Assembly (NCBI GenBank): GCA_027451905.1
Contig: DAIDHV010000010.1
Location: 1 to 64,000, forward strand
Direction: 5' to 3'
Source of the DNA: Armatimonadota bacterium
Lineage (GTDB): Bacteria; Armatimonadota; Fimbriimonadia; Fimbriimonadales; Fimbriimonadaceae
Length of the DNA stretch: 64,000 nt
Shown here: in pieces, positions 1 to 8,251 of the stretch
Numbering within the stretch: the stretch's first letter is position 1
How the letters are laid out: every line of letters begins with the position of its first letter
Position numbers and translations under genes: made by a program
Notes under the pieces: model-generated
The model's input: the letters and a program-made list of their open reading frames with translations, nothing else
Database searches by the model: none
Told to the model about the DNA's origin: nothing

Positions 1-269
1 TTGGCTAGTCGCTCGCAAGCAAAGTCCATGCACCATGCCTGGTTTGGAGCAGTAGGTACCAAATTCGGTATCGGCGCTACTTTAAGTCGGCGACGCACTT
101 TGCGAGAGAGCCGCAAGGATTCCTGTTTCCATATTCTGTGAACCGCCTTGAGATTAACTCCAGGGAGCACGGCATGCACACGCCTAAAACCATAGCGAGG
201 ATGTTCGTGGGCGAGGCGAAGAACCTGCTCTCGGCGGTCGGGATTGCGCTCCTTGTGGCGCCAACTTTC
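1..269 (-). pseudogene. IS3-family transposase (OrfB) remnant, cut by window edge
   Basis: Reading the minus strand from 269 down gives an open frame with the typical IS3-family OrfB core: HPRYGFRRVHAVL, then RIWKQESLRLSRK, a basic run, and APNQAWCMDF, which holds the first Asp of the DDE catalytic triad. The N-terminal 50-70 residues of a normal OrfB are absent. Directly upstream, in the same frame, is the TAA (270-272) of the cytochrome-like gene. No OrfA or terminal inverted repeat is visible on this side, so it is a 5'-truncated copy. Its other end lies outside the window. The family call is secure; whether it runs on intact to the left is unknown. Confidence 0.8.
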
Positions 270-587
270 TTAACGCCAAGATTTGTAAGAACCAGTATCT
301 GAACTGAGTTGAGGATGGAATTTACGGTAAAGCTCAGCCTCTTTTTGCATGTAATGAGGATCACCAGCCTTTTGTTGCATCATCTTCACCCCTTTCTCGT
401 CATAATGGCATCGAAGGCATTCTGCTGGAGTGTAGACAACTCGCTTGGTTTCCGTTGCCTTGGCGGCTAGGGAATTGTCGACAAAGAAGGCTCCAACCGC
501 GGTGAGAACAAGGCAGAGACCCATCCAAGGCTTTGTCTTTAAGTTGAGGGCACCTCGTTGTCTGACGTTTGAAAAAAGCTTGGGCAT
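270..587 (-). CDS. small membrane-anchored or secreted protein with one haem-c motif
   Basis: 105 residues. A hydrophobic segment at about residues 20-42 looks like a signal peptide or anchor. A single CXXCH (CLRCH, near residue 58) predicts one covalently bound haem c outside the cytoplasm. The start is 10 nt after the stop of the lipoprotein gene, and AGGAG overlaps that stop, so it is probably the third gene of a prepilin-lipoprotein-cytochrome operon. The reading frame runs straight into IS3 transposase sequence after the stop, so the natural C-terminus may have been lost to the insertion. No specific cytochrome family is recognised. It could be a fragment of a longer multihaem protein. 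Confidence 0.6.
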   Translation of the reverse strand: MPKLFSNVRQRGALNLKTKPWMGLCLVLTAVGAFFVDNSLAAKATETKRVVYTPAECLRCHYDEKGVKMMQQKAGDPHYMQKEAELYRKFHPQLSSDTGSYKSWR

Positions 588-597
588 GGGAACAAAG

Positions 598-741
598 TTA
601 CTCCTTGCCCTGTTTCATCGCTCTTTGTTGAGGGGTTATATCGGATTTGCGGTGCTTAAACGTAACGACGTGAGAGGACGAACATCCTTGGGTCAACAGG
701 ACTGATGCACCGAGGGATAACAGAATCAGGATTTTTTTCAT
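598..741 (-). CDS. very small lipoprotein downstream of prepilin gene
   Basis: 47 residues starting MKKILILLSLGASVLL, with a lipobox-like TQGC and only about 28 residues after the Cys, rich in Lys/Arg/Gln. A longer frame from 924 exists, but the ATG at 741 gives a textbook lipoprotein signal. It lies 64 nt after the prepilin gene stop, with a strong hairpin between them, and 10 nt before the CXXCH protein. A similar-sized lipoprotein follows the other prepilin gene at 25896-26081. The function is unknown. Confidence 0.65.
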   Translation of the reverse strand: MKKILILLSLGASVLLTQGCSSSHVVTFKHRKSDITPQQRAMKQGKE

Positions 742-758
742 AGGTTTGCAAAGAAGCG

Positions 759-786
759 GTGGATGGCGCCGATTGGCGCCATCCAC
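759..786 (-). terminator. perfect 12-bp hairpin between prepilin and lipoprotein genes
   Basis: GTGGATGGCGCC and its exact reverse complement are separated by GATT. The hairpin sits between the prepilin stop and the lipoprotein start. No clear U-run follows on the minus strand, so it may be an attenuator or an mRNA-stabilising hairpin rather than a full terminator. Confidence 0.55.
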
Positions 787-805
787 ACAGGGATCTACTG
801 GGTCA

Positions 806-1663
806 TCAGTTGTCGGGGAAGAACGTGAATCCATTGGACGGATTCTGGAACCATTGGGACAGCTGAGAACAAGTGATTCCGTTTGGAACCGGGGAACTAT
901 CTGTGTTACCGGAATTTCCAACATTCAGAGCGTAACTCGGATCGGCACAGTAGTCGGGAATCATGTTTGGATCGGAAGGAATTAAGAACTTGCCATTTTC
1001 GGCACCGCTTATAAATCCACCTTTCCACTTAATGACCTTGGCGTGGCCATCCACAAACGCGGTGGGAAGGTTTCCACCATATCGTAGCTCCGAATTGGTG
1101 TTGCCTGGGAACGTACAAAGCAGGAAGATAATTCCCATTGTAATTCTTGGCGTATCGTACGAGTTACCGAATGCAAACATATCGGCTGGACTTTGCACAG
1201 AACTCATCGAGATACCGGGGATGTAGTGTCCGCCAAGGCCGTCTGGCTGCTGGTTCAGTAGCAAACCGCCGCCTCTCCAGCCCACTGGGCCCCAGTTATA
1301 ACCGTATCCTGAGTACCGGCACTGATATTCGTCGGTGCTGGCAAGGGCGCCTGGAGAATTGGGGGTGCATCCGCCGTCAATGTCATTTCTTTCTGGATCC
1401 CAGAACATTGGCTTGCTCTTGACGTAAGGGTAAAGGTGGTCAGTCCAGTCTCCGCTGCTACCGCCAAGCGAAAGGCTGTAATCATCATTGTCTGTGTTGT
1501 ACATAACAAAGGCAAGGTTGATTTGCTTGACGTTGCTTAGCGAAACAGTTTTCTTGGCTGCTTCCTTGGCTTGGGCGAATACGGGGAATAGAATCGCAGC
1601 CAAAATTGCGATGATTGCAATAACGACGAGAAGTTCAATGAGGGTAAAGGCTCGCTTTTTCAT
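806..1663 (-). CDS. prepilin-like protein with H-X9-DG C-terminal domain
   Basis: 285 residues. It begins [14 protein letters not shown], a type IV prepilin-type cleavage and N-methylation signal with Ala rather than Gly before the cut, followed by the usual hydrophobic helix. The C-terminal half has [11 protein letters not shown], which matches the H-X9-DG pseudopilin-like domain (the DUF1559 type common in planctomycetes and armatimonads). It is expected in the envelope as a pseudopilin; the substrate is unknown. The first 45 residues are almost identical to the second copy at 24888-25796, while the rest diverges. It leads a small operon with a lipoprotein and a CXXCH protein. Confidence 0.88.
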   Translation of the reverse strand: MKKRAFTLIELLVVIAIIAILAAILFPVFAQAKEAAKKTVSLSNVKQINLAFVMYNTDNDDYSLSLGGSSGDWTDHLYPYVKSKPMFWDPERNDIDGGCTPNSPGALASTDEYQCRYSGYGYNWGPVGWRGGGLLLNQQPDGLGGHYIPGISMSSVQSPADMFAFGNSYDTPRITMGIIFLLCTFPGNTNSELRYGGNLPTAFVDGHAKVIKWKGGFISGAENGKFLIPSDPNMIPDYCADPSYALNVGNSGNTDSSPVPNGITCSQLSQWFQNPSNGFTFFPDN

Positions 1664-1774
1664 TTATGCCTCCGAAGGCAAATGAAGTATTGCAATTGCA
1701 GATTAAGACAATGATAACGTTATGTTAAAATTAAATAACTTAACTTTAACTTAACCATGCGAAACTAACGCGGC

Positions 1775-4417
1775 TCAATTCGCCCTTTTTTGCTGATCTT
1801 GGTGACCCTTTGCCTTGGGAGGAAGGATGAATCCTTCTGCAACCTTTTTAATAAATGCGGGGTTGTCCATTTCCATTGACTGCTCGGTCCAACGTTTTTG
1901 GAAGGTGGGATCGTCAGGATCGAAGGTCGCCGCGGGCTGAAACACACGAGGATCAACAGGAACCGCATGGTAAGGGGTGAAGTCAGGATGGGTTGTGAAC
2001 ATGTCGGTCAAGGGCATGGCAGTGGCATCAAACAGATTGTTAGGGGGAAGGCCAAATATGCCGTAAATGGTTCGAAGCACACTCATCACGCAGGTGTGAA
2101 CGTGGGAAACATAGTGATGCTTGATCCAGGGACTTATAGCAAGTAAAAAGCTTCGATGGCGATCCACATGATCGTTATCTCCGCCGCAGTCATCTTCCAA
2201 TACAAAGATCGCCATATGTTTCCATTCAGGGGTATGGGTTAGGTACTGCACCAATCGGCCAAGGGCCAAATCATCATCCGCCAAATAGCTACAAAAGTAG
2301 GGGTAACCCTCTTTGGGCCTAGGGTCATCACCGTGATCATTAGAAAGGGCAATCACCGTGCACTGAGGCAACTTGGCATCACGGCTTCGGAAAGTCTTTT
2401 GCACGTCTTCTTCAAACCACTTCACCTTGGCAATATCGGGAATGTGCTCATTGAAGATTGGAAACTGGAAACACGTGTTTTTGAAAAGCGCGGCTGGCAT
2501 GGGGATATTGGTGTGTTCCACCGCACCGGTGCGAGAATAGGTTCGAGGTTCACCTTCATCAACGCCAGGAAACTCAAAGCCCTCACCGTAGTTCCGAAAC
2601 GAAACATGCCCTCTGATAAGCTGTTCCCAGATGGAACCATGCTCTAGGTAATCCTCTGGAAATTGGCTTGCGTCTGATCCAAAAGAAACCAGCCTTCCCT
2701 TGGTTTTGTTGGTTGGCTCCCAGTTCCAGCCTTTGTAGTACAGCCTTGTTGTCCAGATGCTGGGATAAACCCCCATGTCCCATCGGTGACCGTCACCACT
2801 CATGTGAGGCTCTAAATAGAAATTGTCGGAGATCGCATACTGCTCCGCAATTTTAATGTGATTGGGCATGATTGGCAAACGGGTTTGAGTTCCCTTCTCT
2901 CGAATCCACCCCTGATCTCCAAACTCGGCATATCTTGGCTGGCCGTTGACACCTGGCATGCCCCCAAAAATGCCATCAAACGTATGGTTTTCTTTGATAA
3001 TGTAAACCACACGGGTTATCTGCTTAGGAAACTTAGGGGCTGGAATTTGATTAGGAATGAGCCCATCATTCAGAAGTGTTTGATGGGTGTCGGCTTCCAA
3101 TTGATTTTGGCTGGGAACTGGAAACGTCTCCAGCATTCCCGGGGTTGGTGCCAAATCGTACCGCTCATCTTGAGGAGATCTGGCATTGAGAGGTCCCTGA
3201 GGTCCGTGCCCCAATCCTTTTTGTGTAGCAACCACAAGCGATTGAGTTTGGCGATTCAGCTTGATGTCCAGCGGATACCACCCTACCGGAATTTGCCCGA
3301 CAAGCTGGTCGGACCTCAAGTTGACAACCCCAACCGCGTTTAATCCACTTTCGCAGACATACAATGTGTGGTTGGCAGGGTCTATCACCAGTTGGCTTGG
3401 AATCACGCCGCGTAAGTGGCTGAGAGCCTTGACGGGGGCAAGCCGGATTGTTTTGCGGAGTCTTAAGGTGTCGGCGTCAAAATCCTGAATCGTATCGTCG
3501 TTGGCGTTGCTCACAAAAACCCGATTTCCCTCGATGGCTACCGCGCAAGGTGAGCTTCCTCCAACGACCTTCCCCCAATCCTTGTTTGTGCCAATTGGAT
3601 TGCCGGTTTTGACCTTGGCAAGAATCTTGGGTTGATGAGGATCGGCAACCGACGCACTCCAAAGAGAATCACCATTAAGCGAGCTTGCTTTGCCAATCCC
3701 TGGCACAAATTGGTTTTCGAATTGAGTTCCTTTTTCGGATTGCTTGCTAGGAAAGGCAAACGCAGGGTGGCTGATGCCTTTCTTTAAGAAGCTGTAGTCA
3801 AAAATGCCAAAGTTCACCCAATAAAGGCGGTTGGTGGCTGAATCCAGCGCTAACCGGTAAGGCTCATATCCGGCAAACGTTCTTGATAAGACCTGGCCGC
3901 TGTCAGCGTCTACAACATCAAGCTGCTCATGGGCAACGTCTAGGCAGTAGATCAGCTTTCCATCCGCGGAAAAAACAAAATCGTCAATGTAGCCAAGGCT
4001 GTAGCCATCGGTGTTGATCGAAATGTGCCGGTCAACTGTCCAGTCCGCTGTGTCCCAAAATGTGAGACCGCCTTTCTCGCCCCAGCTGGTCACAAACTGT
4101 TTTCCATCGTTGGTAAACCTGCCTACCGGATCGAGGTTATCTGCGTGAATAAAGCGCCTTATGCCATTTTGATAAACCGCCAGCGTATCGTTGCTTAGCC
4201 CAACTTTGAGACCGTTTGGTCCCAAAACAACATGCCAAAGATCTTTGCCTGTATATTGCCTTTTGCCAACTGGAGTGCAATAGCGCCCATCCGGCAAAAT
4301 GGTCACCCCTCCGTAGACAATTTTTGCCACCTGAGAACCGGCAGGATCGGCAAAAGTCTGCAGACTACTTTGAGAGGATTTGGTTGCCGTGAGTGCTAAG
4401 ACAAAGGTGAGGAGCAT
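1775..4417 (-). CDS. secreted beta-propeller / phosphoesterase-family protein
   Basis: 880 residues. A short signal peptide is followed by about 420 residues of YVTN/YncE-like propeller repeats (for example HTLYVCESGLNAVGVVNL). The C-terminal half is a phosphoesterase of the phospholipase C/acid phosphatase family (PF04185): KENHTFDGIFGG with the metal-site Glu and Asn, EPHMSGDGHRWD, SNDHGDDPRP and EDDCGGDNDHVDRH. It is probably an extracytoplasmic phosphodiesterase or phosphatase of unknown substrate. This propeller-phosphatase architecture occurs in several phyla. The gene is monocistronic, with about 150 bp before the next gene upstream. Confidence 0.85.
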   Translation of the reverse strand: MLLTFVLALTATKSSQSSLQTFADPAGSQVAKIVYGGVTILPDGRYCTPVGKRQYTGKDLWHVVLGPNGLKVGLSNDTLAVYQNGIRRFIHADNLDPVGRFTNDGKQFVTSWGEKGGLTFWDTADWTVDRHISINTDGYSLGYIDDFVFSADGKLIYCLDVAHEQLDVVDADSGQVLSRTFAGYEPYRLALDSATNRLYWVNFGIFDYSFLKKGISHPAFAFPSKQSEKGTQFENQFVPGIGKASSLNGDSLWSASVADPHQPKILAKVKTGNPIGTNKDWGKVVGGSSPCAVAIEGNRVFVSNANDDTIQDFDADTLRLRKTIRLAPVKALSHLRGVIPSQLVIDPANHTLYVCESGLNAVGVVNLRSDQLVGQIPVGWYPLDIKLNRQTQSLVVATQKGLGHGPQGPLNARSPQDERYDLAPTPGMLETFPVPSQNQLEADTHQTLLNDGLIPNQIPAPKFPKQITRVVYIIKENHTFDGIFGGMPGVNGQPRYAEFGDQGWIREKGTQTRLPIMPNHIKIAEQYAISDNFYLEPHMSGDGHRWDMGVYPSIWTTRLYYKGWNWEPTNKTKGRLVSFGSDASQFPEDYLEHGSIWEQLIRGHVSFRNYGEGFEFPGVDEGEPRTYSRTGAVEHTNIPMPAALFKNTCFQFPIFNEHIPDIAKVKWFEEDVQKTFRSRDAKLPQCTVIALSNDHGDDPRPKEGYPYFCSYLADDDLALGRLVQYLTHTPEWKHMAIFVLEDDCGGDNDHVDRHRSFLLAISPWIKHHYVSHVHTCVMSVLRTIYGIFGLPPNNLFDATAMPLTDMFTTHPDFTPYHAVPVDPRVFQPAATFDPDDPTFQKRWTEQSMEMDNPAFIKKVAEGFILPPKAKGHQDQQKRAN

Positions 4418-4566
4418 GGTTTTCGAAACTATTGTACAGAGTCGAACCTTAGCCTCGTGGAAAAAACATGATGATTCCGGTGAATCTACACAAACCTTAT
4501 TGAAAAGTTAATGATTTCTTTACAGTCGGTGGATTGTGAGAGGCAAAACCAGCCTCAAAAGACTTT

Positions 4567-5628
4567 TCAGGCTAGATTTTTGCTAAGGTTTGGCTGGCGC
4601 TCTTTGACGGGGGTGGGAACATCTCCACCGGCAGTAGAGTGCTGAATCTTCATGACTAAATCTTGATCATAAGACCCAAACCCCCTGCCAAAGATGGTAA
4701 ATCCTCCTTGATCTTCCGCATCTTCTTTGACCCCGATTCTCAGCCTTGTGGCTTGCCATGGGGCAACTTTGATATCGGCTATCGTGACGTCTGACCACGG
4801 CTCATCATCAACAAACGAGCCCGATGTTGTAACGCGAAAGTCCTTAAGATAGCCATGCTGGTTCATGTAGTCTTGCCACCAAGGAGGATTAAACCGGCCG
4901 CGCTCTCCTCCAGGATCGCCGGGACTGTTCCAAGTGCCCACTTCAACGTCATTGATCCAAAACGTGATGTCGGAGGGGTACTCGTTGGCATATCCTGGTG
5001 CCTCCGAGCTGACTTCTAACGTCAGATCCACTTCATTGATTTTGGCTCCTGCCGGCAAAGAGTTTGGAAAGACGTACTCCACGTACCCTCCGCCCGACCA
5101 AATAATCCCTGCCTCTGCCCTTTCCGGAAAAGAAAAAGACAAGGGGTCGTCAATGAGGCCAACAATGCGCTCTCTTGTTGCCAACCCACAGGTTGGCTTG
5201 ACCTGGGCTGCCACATACATTCCGACGGGGGTTGTTATCTCGATGGCATAGTCTTTTGACCCCTGTGATGACGAAAAATCAATGCTCAGACGGTCATGCA
5301 ATCGTCGGCAGAGTTTTTGCATACCCTGGGCAGCAGCTTGATATTCGCTGACAACAAGGCCCGCTTCTTCTAAGATTTGGATGTGTTTGGAAGTGCTAGG
5401 CTGAGCCAAGTTTAATGCGGCGCTAAGGTCATTGATGTTCATCTCCCGCTCTGCAAGAAGCTCAAATATTTTTGCGCGGCTTTCTGAGGCTAGTGCGCGG
5501 AAGACGGCAACCGTTGTTCGGCTAGAAAGATCGTGAAGATGAAGGGGGGTGGGTGAAGAAGCCCGAGAATGGCCATTCTCGGCGCCCATCGGCTGGGCTC
5601 CATTCCTTTTCGCACGATTCTCTTCCAT
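4567..5628 (-). CDS. ArsR-type winged-helix regulator with fused beta-rich domain
   Basis: 353 residues. After a 35-residue polar leader, residues 35-110 form an ArsR-like helix-turn-helix (ALASESRAKIFELLAE ... QPSTSKHIQILEEAGLV). No metal-binding Cys cluster is seen. Residues from about 120 to 335 are a long domain rich in aromatic and beta-forming residues (for example SGGGYVEYVFPNSLP and NPPWWQDYMNQHGYL). This looks like the beta-sandwich, possibly carbohydrate-sensing, extension found on some ArsR-like regulators. The ligand is unknown. It lies 57 nt downstream of the MBL gene on the same strand and may be the tail of that operon. Confidence 0.75.
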   Translation of the reverse strand: MEENRAKRNGAQPMGAENGHSRASSPTPLHLHDLSSRTTVAVFRALASESRAKIFELLAEREMNINDLSAALNLAQPSTSKHIQILEEAGLVVSEYQAAAQGMQKLCRRLHDRLSIDFSSSQGSKDYAIEITTPVGMYVAAQVKPTCGLATRERIVGLIDDPLSFSFPERAEAGIIWSGGGYVEYVFPNSLPAGAKINEVDLTLEVSSEAPGYANEYPSDITFWINDVEVGTWNSPGDPGGERGRFNPPWWQDYMNQHGYLKDFRVTTSGSFVDDEPWSDVTIADIKVAPWQATRLRIGVKEDAEDQGGFTIFGRGFGSYDQDLVMKIQHSTAGGDVPTPVKERQPNLSKNLA

Positions 5629-5685
5629 TCCTACTCAAGATTAGCCCAATTCAGGATGGATTGTTCCCGCCCACGCTCCTGGAAC

Positions 5686-6540
5686 TTACGGACCCGATTC
5701 TCGAACAAACTTGTGATTGACGTCTTTATAGAAAAGGTCCCCATCTTTATCGGTTCTTCTCAACTCAATTCCCGCATCTTGTAGCTTTTTCATTACGACT
5801 TTGGTGGGAAATCCATACTCGTTATGAAGGCCGCAGCTCGCAATTGCAATTTGAGGTTGAACCGCCCTTAACCACGCACGGCTTGTTGAATGGCGGCTTC
5901 CGTGATGGCCGAGGTGCAAGATTTGCGCCTTCCAGTTGAGAACCCCAATCATCGCTCTTTCATCGGCTTTGGGTGCGTCGCCACTGGTTGTCAGGGAAGC
6001 TCCGCCATCATGGATATGAACAAACATGCAACCTAAGTTATCATTGGTGGATGGATCATAAGGCGGGCATCGAACCTCGATTTTGAAGACCCCCAGATTG
6101 CCATCCATCGAAGTCACCCAGTCTATTGCCGAAGATTTGACCCTGGCGCTCTTAAACTCCTTCAGCATCTTTCTGTTGGTCTGGAAAACCGCAGACATGA
6201 TGATTTTGGCGCTAGGAAAGGCTCGATGAACCCCAACAAGTCCTCCAACATGGTCTCGATCGGGATGGGATAGCAAAATCCAATCCAGGTGGTTAACCCC
6301 CCACTTTTTCAGGTCAGGAACAATGATGTTTGTGCCCGCATCGGAGGAGTTTGTTTTGGGTCCTACGTCAATGAGGGCGGCGTGTCCTTCGCTGGTTATC
6401 AAGGTGCAATCGCCTTGACCCACACTGATAAAGACAACTTCATTACCGAGGGCTCGATTATGTCCCGCATACAGCCCCAATCCTCCGCCTATGACGGTGG
6501 CGATGGCGGCGACGCCGACGGTTTGCCAAGGGATTTTCAA
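5686..6540 (-). CDS. ComEC-like metallo-beta-lactamase domain protein
   Basis: 284 residues. One N-terminal membrane segment (VGVAAIATVIGGGLGLY) is followed by an MBL fold with SVGQGDCTLI, the metal motif LLSHPDRDHVGG and LHLGHHGSRHSTS. These are the signatures of the C-terminal domain of ComEC/Rec2, thought to be a nuclease acting on incoming DNA. Here it is a separate, membrane-anchored polypeptide. Its ATG overlaps the stop of the ComEC channel gene by 4 nt, so the two are translationally coupled. The role in transformation is inferred from family and context. Confidence 0.88.
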   Translation of the reverse strand: MKIPWQTVGVAAIATVIGGGLGLYAGHNRALGNEVVFISVGQGDCTLITSEGHAALIDVGPKTNSSDAGTNIIVPDLKKWGVNHLDWILLSHPDRDHVGGLVGVHRAFPSAKIIMSAVFQTNRKMLKEFKSARVKSSAIDWVTSMDGNLGVFKIEVRCPPYDPSTNDNLGCMFVHIHDGGASLTTSGDAPKADERAMIGVLNWKAQILHLGHHGSRHSTSRAWLRAVQPQIAIASCGLHNEYGFPTKVVMKKLQDAGIELRRTDKDGDLFYKDVNHKFVRESGP

Positions 6541-7910
6541 TTGGATTGCCTCCTCTTTCTAGAGGAGATCAGCCAAGCAAACAGAGTTCCATAAAGTAGC
6601 ACGAGCCAATATCCAGACACTCGCTGCAAATCGGTAGAAGAATAGGGAATAGCCGAACAAAAGTCCAACCACTTCCACATGATGGAGGCAAGCGCCTTTA
6701 TAGAAAGGCTAAGCGGCACCGCCAAGACCGGCACCAAAGAATGGATGAGATAGTCTAGCAAACACAAAACAATGGTTGGAGTCAGCAGCAAGATTGGCAA
6801 GAGGCACGCAACGGGTCCGATCCAAGACGCGGTTTTAAACCAAAAGGCACCGATTGGAGTTGAACCTACCCATCCCCAAAAAGAAGTGAGGGCAGATTGC
6901 CACTTTCCGGCCGGGGTTACCTCGTTTCCAAGGACCAGAGTGGTGACTGCAAGCATGGAAAGTTGAAACCCAGGCGAAAACAAGCTAGAAGGTTGCCAAG
7001 CCAGATAGAAGAGGCCGGCTAACGAAAGCGCGGATAAGCCATCGTACTTTCGGTTCCACAAGTAAGCAGATGCGGCGATTATGGTCATCAGTCCAGCCCG
7101 AACTGTGGCGGCGTGGTAACCAGTAGCCCCAGTGTAGACAACGATGAAAATCCCAAATAGCGCCAATCTTAGTGCTCTTGGTACCAAATGTGGCAAGAAT
7201 AGTGACATAAACAGCGCTTGAAAGACAAAAAGATGTAAACCAGACGCGGCTATTAAGAACATACAGCCCGTGGATTGCAACTCTAGCTTATCAGCCTGGC
7301 TAAGATAGGAAGAATCGTTAAAGGCAAGCCCTGCCATCAAGGCTCCGTCCCTGCCTCCAATGTCTTGGTCAATAAAGGCACGGATTTTTTCGGCAAAACT
7401 GTACTCGTCGGCATTGATTTTGCTTCCCGATGCCACCACGTGGCTGTCCCTTGAAGTTAATGAGACCTGTCCAGATAGCCCTTGCATCCGCGCCTGATTG
7501 ATATGCTTTTTGATGGGCTTGATCGGGGCAGTAACCTTGACTTGGTCGCCAAGTAGCGGAGGATTGGCTTCCTTTGAAAAGGCAAGAAGTTTTAGCTGGT
7601 GGTCTTGAAGGTTTAAGACGTAGCCGGCTGTGGTTCGTACGGGAACCGTGGTGACGGTAAAGATGCCATTGGCCACCGAGTTATTTTGCTGGGCTGCAAT
7701 CTTGGGAGGAGAAAGAAAAAGTCCAACCATAAAAAGGCCCCCACACCAAAGAATTGCGGTGCTCTTTCTGGACAAAAATGCGGTTAAGATGAGCACGGCA
7801 AAGAAGATGAGGAACGAATGAACGGCAATTCCACAGACAAGTCCAATAAAGCCAGCGAGTAAGGGCCGATGCTCAAATTCTGCCTGGATCGTACTGCTGA
7901 TTGAGTTCAA
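6537..7910 (-). CDS. comEC: ComEC/Rec2 DNA-uptake channel, lacking the MBL domain
   Basis: 457 residues. Two or three N-terminal membrane helices are followed by an OB-like extracytoplasmic part (about residues 90-160) and the Competence domain: MAGLAFNDSSYL, SGLHLFVFQALF, YTGATGYHAATVRAGLM, then several helices to the C-terminus. Full-length ComEC of 700-800 residues carries an MBL domain after the helices. Here that domain is the next gene. The start overlaps the end of the DUF721 gene by 4 nt. It is predicted to pass single-stranded DNA across the inner membrane. No other competence gene is present in the window. Confidence 0.88.
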   Translation of the reverse strand: MNSISSTIQAEFEHRPLLAGFIGLVCGIAVHSFLIFFAVLILTAFLSRKSTAILWCGGLFMVGLFLSPPKIAAQQNNSVANGIFTVTTVPVRTTAGYVLNLQDHQLKLLAFSKEANPPLLGDQVKVTAPIKPIKKHINQARMQGLSGQVSLTSRDSHVVASGSKINADEYSFAEKIRAFIDQDIGGRDGALMAGLAFNDSSYLSQADKLELQSTGCMFLIAASGLHLFVFQALFMSLFLPHLVPRALRLALFGIFIVVYTGATGYHAATVRAGLMTIIAASAYLWNRKYDGLSALSLAGLFYLAWQPSSLFSPGFQLSMLAVTTLVLGNEVTPAGKWQSALTSFWGWVGSTPIGAFWFKTASWIGPVACLLPILLLTPTIVLCLLDYLIHSLVPVLAVPLSLSIKALASIMWKWLDFCSAIPYSSTDLQRVSGYWLVLLYGTLFAWLISSRKRRQSN

Positions 7911-8251
7911 GTGGATACCCGAGCGGTTGGATCGTTATTAAGCTCTGCAAGTTTGGACTTCTTTTTGGGTCCCGAGAAACGTAAATCCTTAAACAGGATT
8001 TCGCCAGCTCTTTCATTGAGGCTTTTCAGAATTTGCTGCTTCTCCATTTGCATCTCCTGGGTCCATGCGGAACCTTGGGTATGAACAATCAAAGTGCCAG
8101 CTTTGAAGCTTTGAGGTGACGACTTTTGGCCTAGTCGAGGGCCAATGATGTCGACCCAATTCTTAAGAATGGAATGGGCTTTTGCATCCTTGATTTGCTG
8201 AATCGAAGGAAAAGACTGCTGAAGAACGTCGGCTATGGTTTTTATTTCCAA
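7907..8251 (-). CDS. DUF721 protein (DciA-like)
   Basis: 114 residues. It has the DUF721 pattern: ILKNWVDIIGPRLGQKSSP, GTLIVHTQGSAWTQEMQ, then KQQILKSLNER. Members of this family next to recF or dnaA include DciA, which helps load the replicative helicase in bacteria without DnaC. The start lies inside the recF 3' end (10-nt overlap) and the stop overlaps comEC by 4 nt. The DciA role is inference from family and neighbourhood; this is a short version. Confidence 0.75.
   Translation of the reverse strand: MEIKTIADVLQQSFPSIQQIKDAKAHSILKNWVDIIGPRLGQKSSPQSFKAGTLIVHTQGSAWTQEMQMEKQQILKSLNERAGEILFKDLRFSGPKKKSKLAELNNDPTARVST

Noticed and set aside
77-364. 95-residue open frame on the minus strand over the IS3 remnant
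   Set aside because: It lies in another frame over both the IS3 transposase and the haem protein and has no domain; the two overlapped frames have recognisable motifs.
598-924. 108-residue start for the first lipoprotein
   Set aside because: The extra N-terminal 61 residues overlap the prepilin gene end and precede a complete lipoprotein signal peptide, so the ATG at 741 is used.
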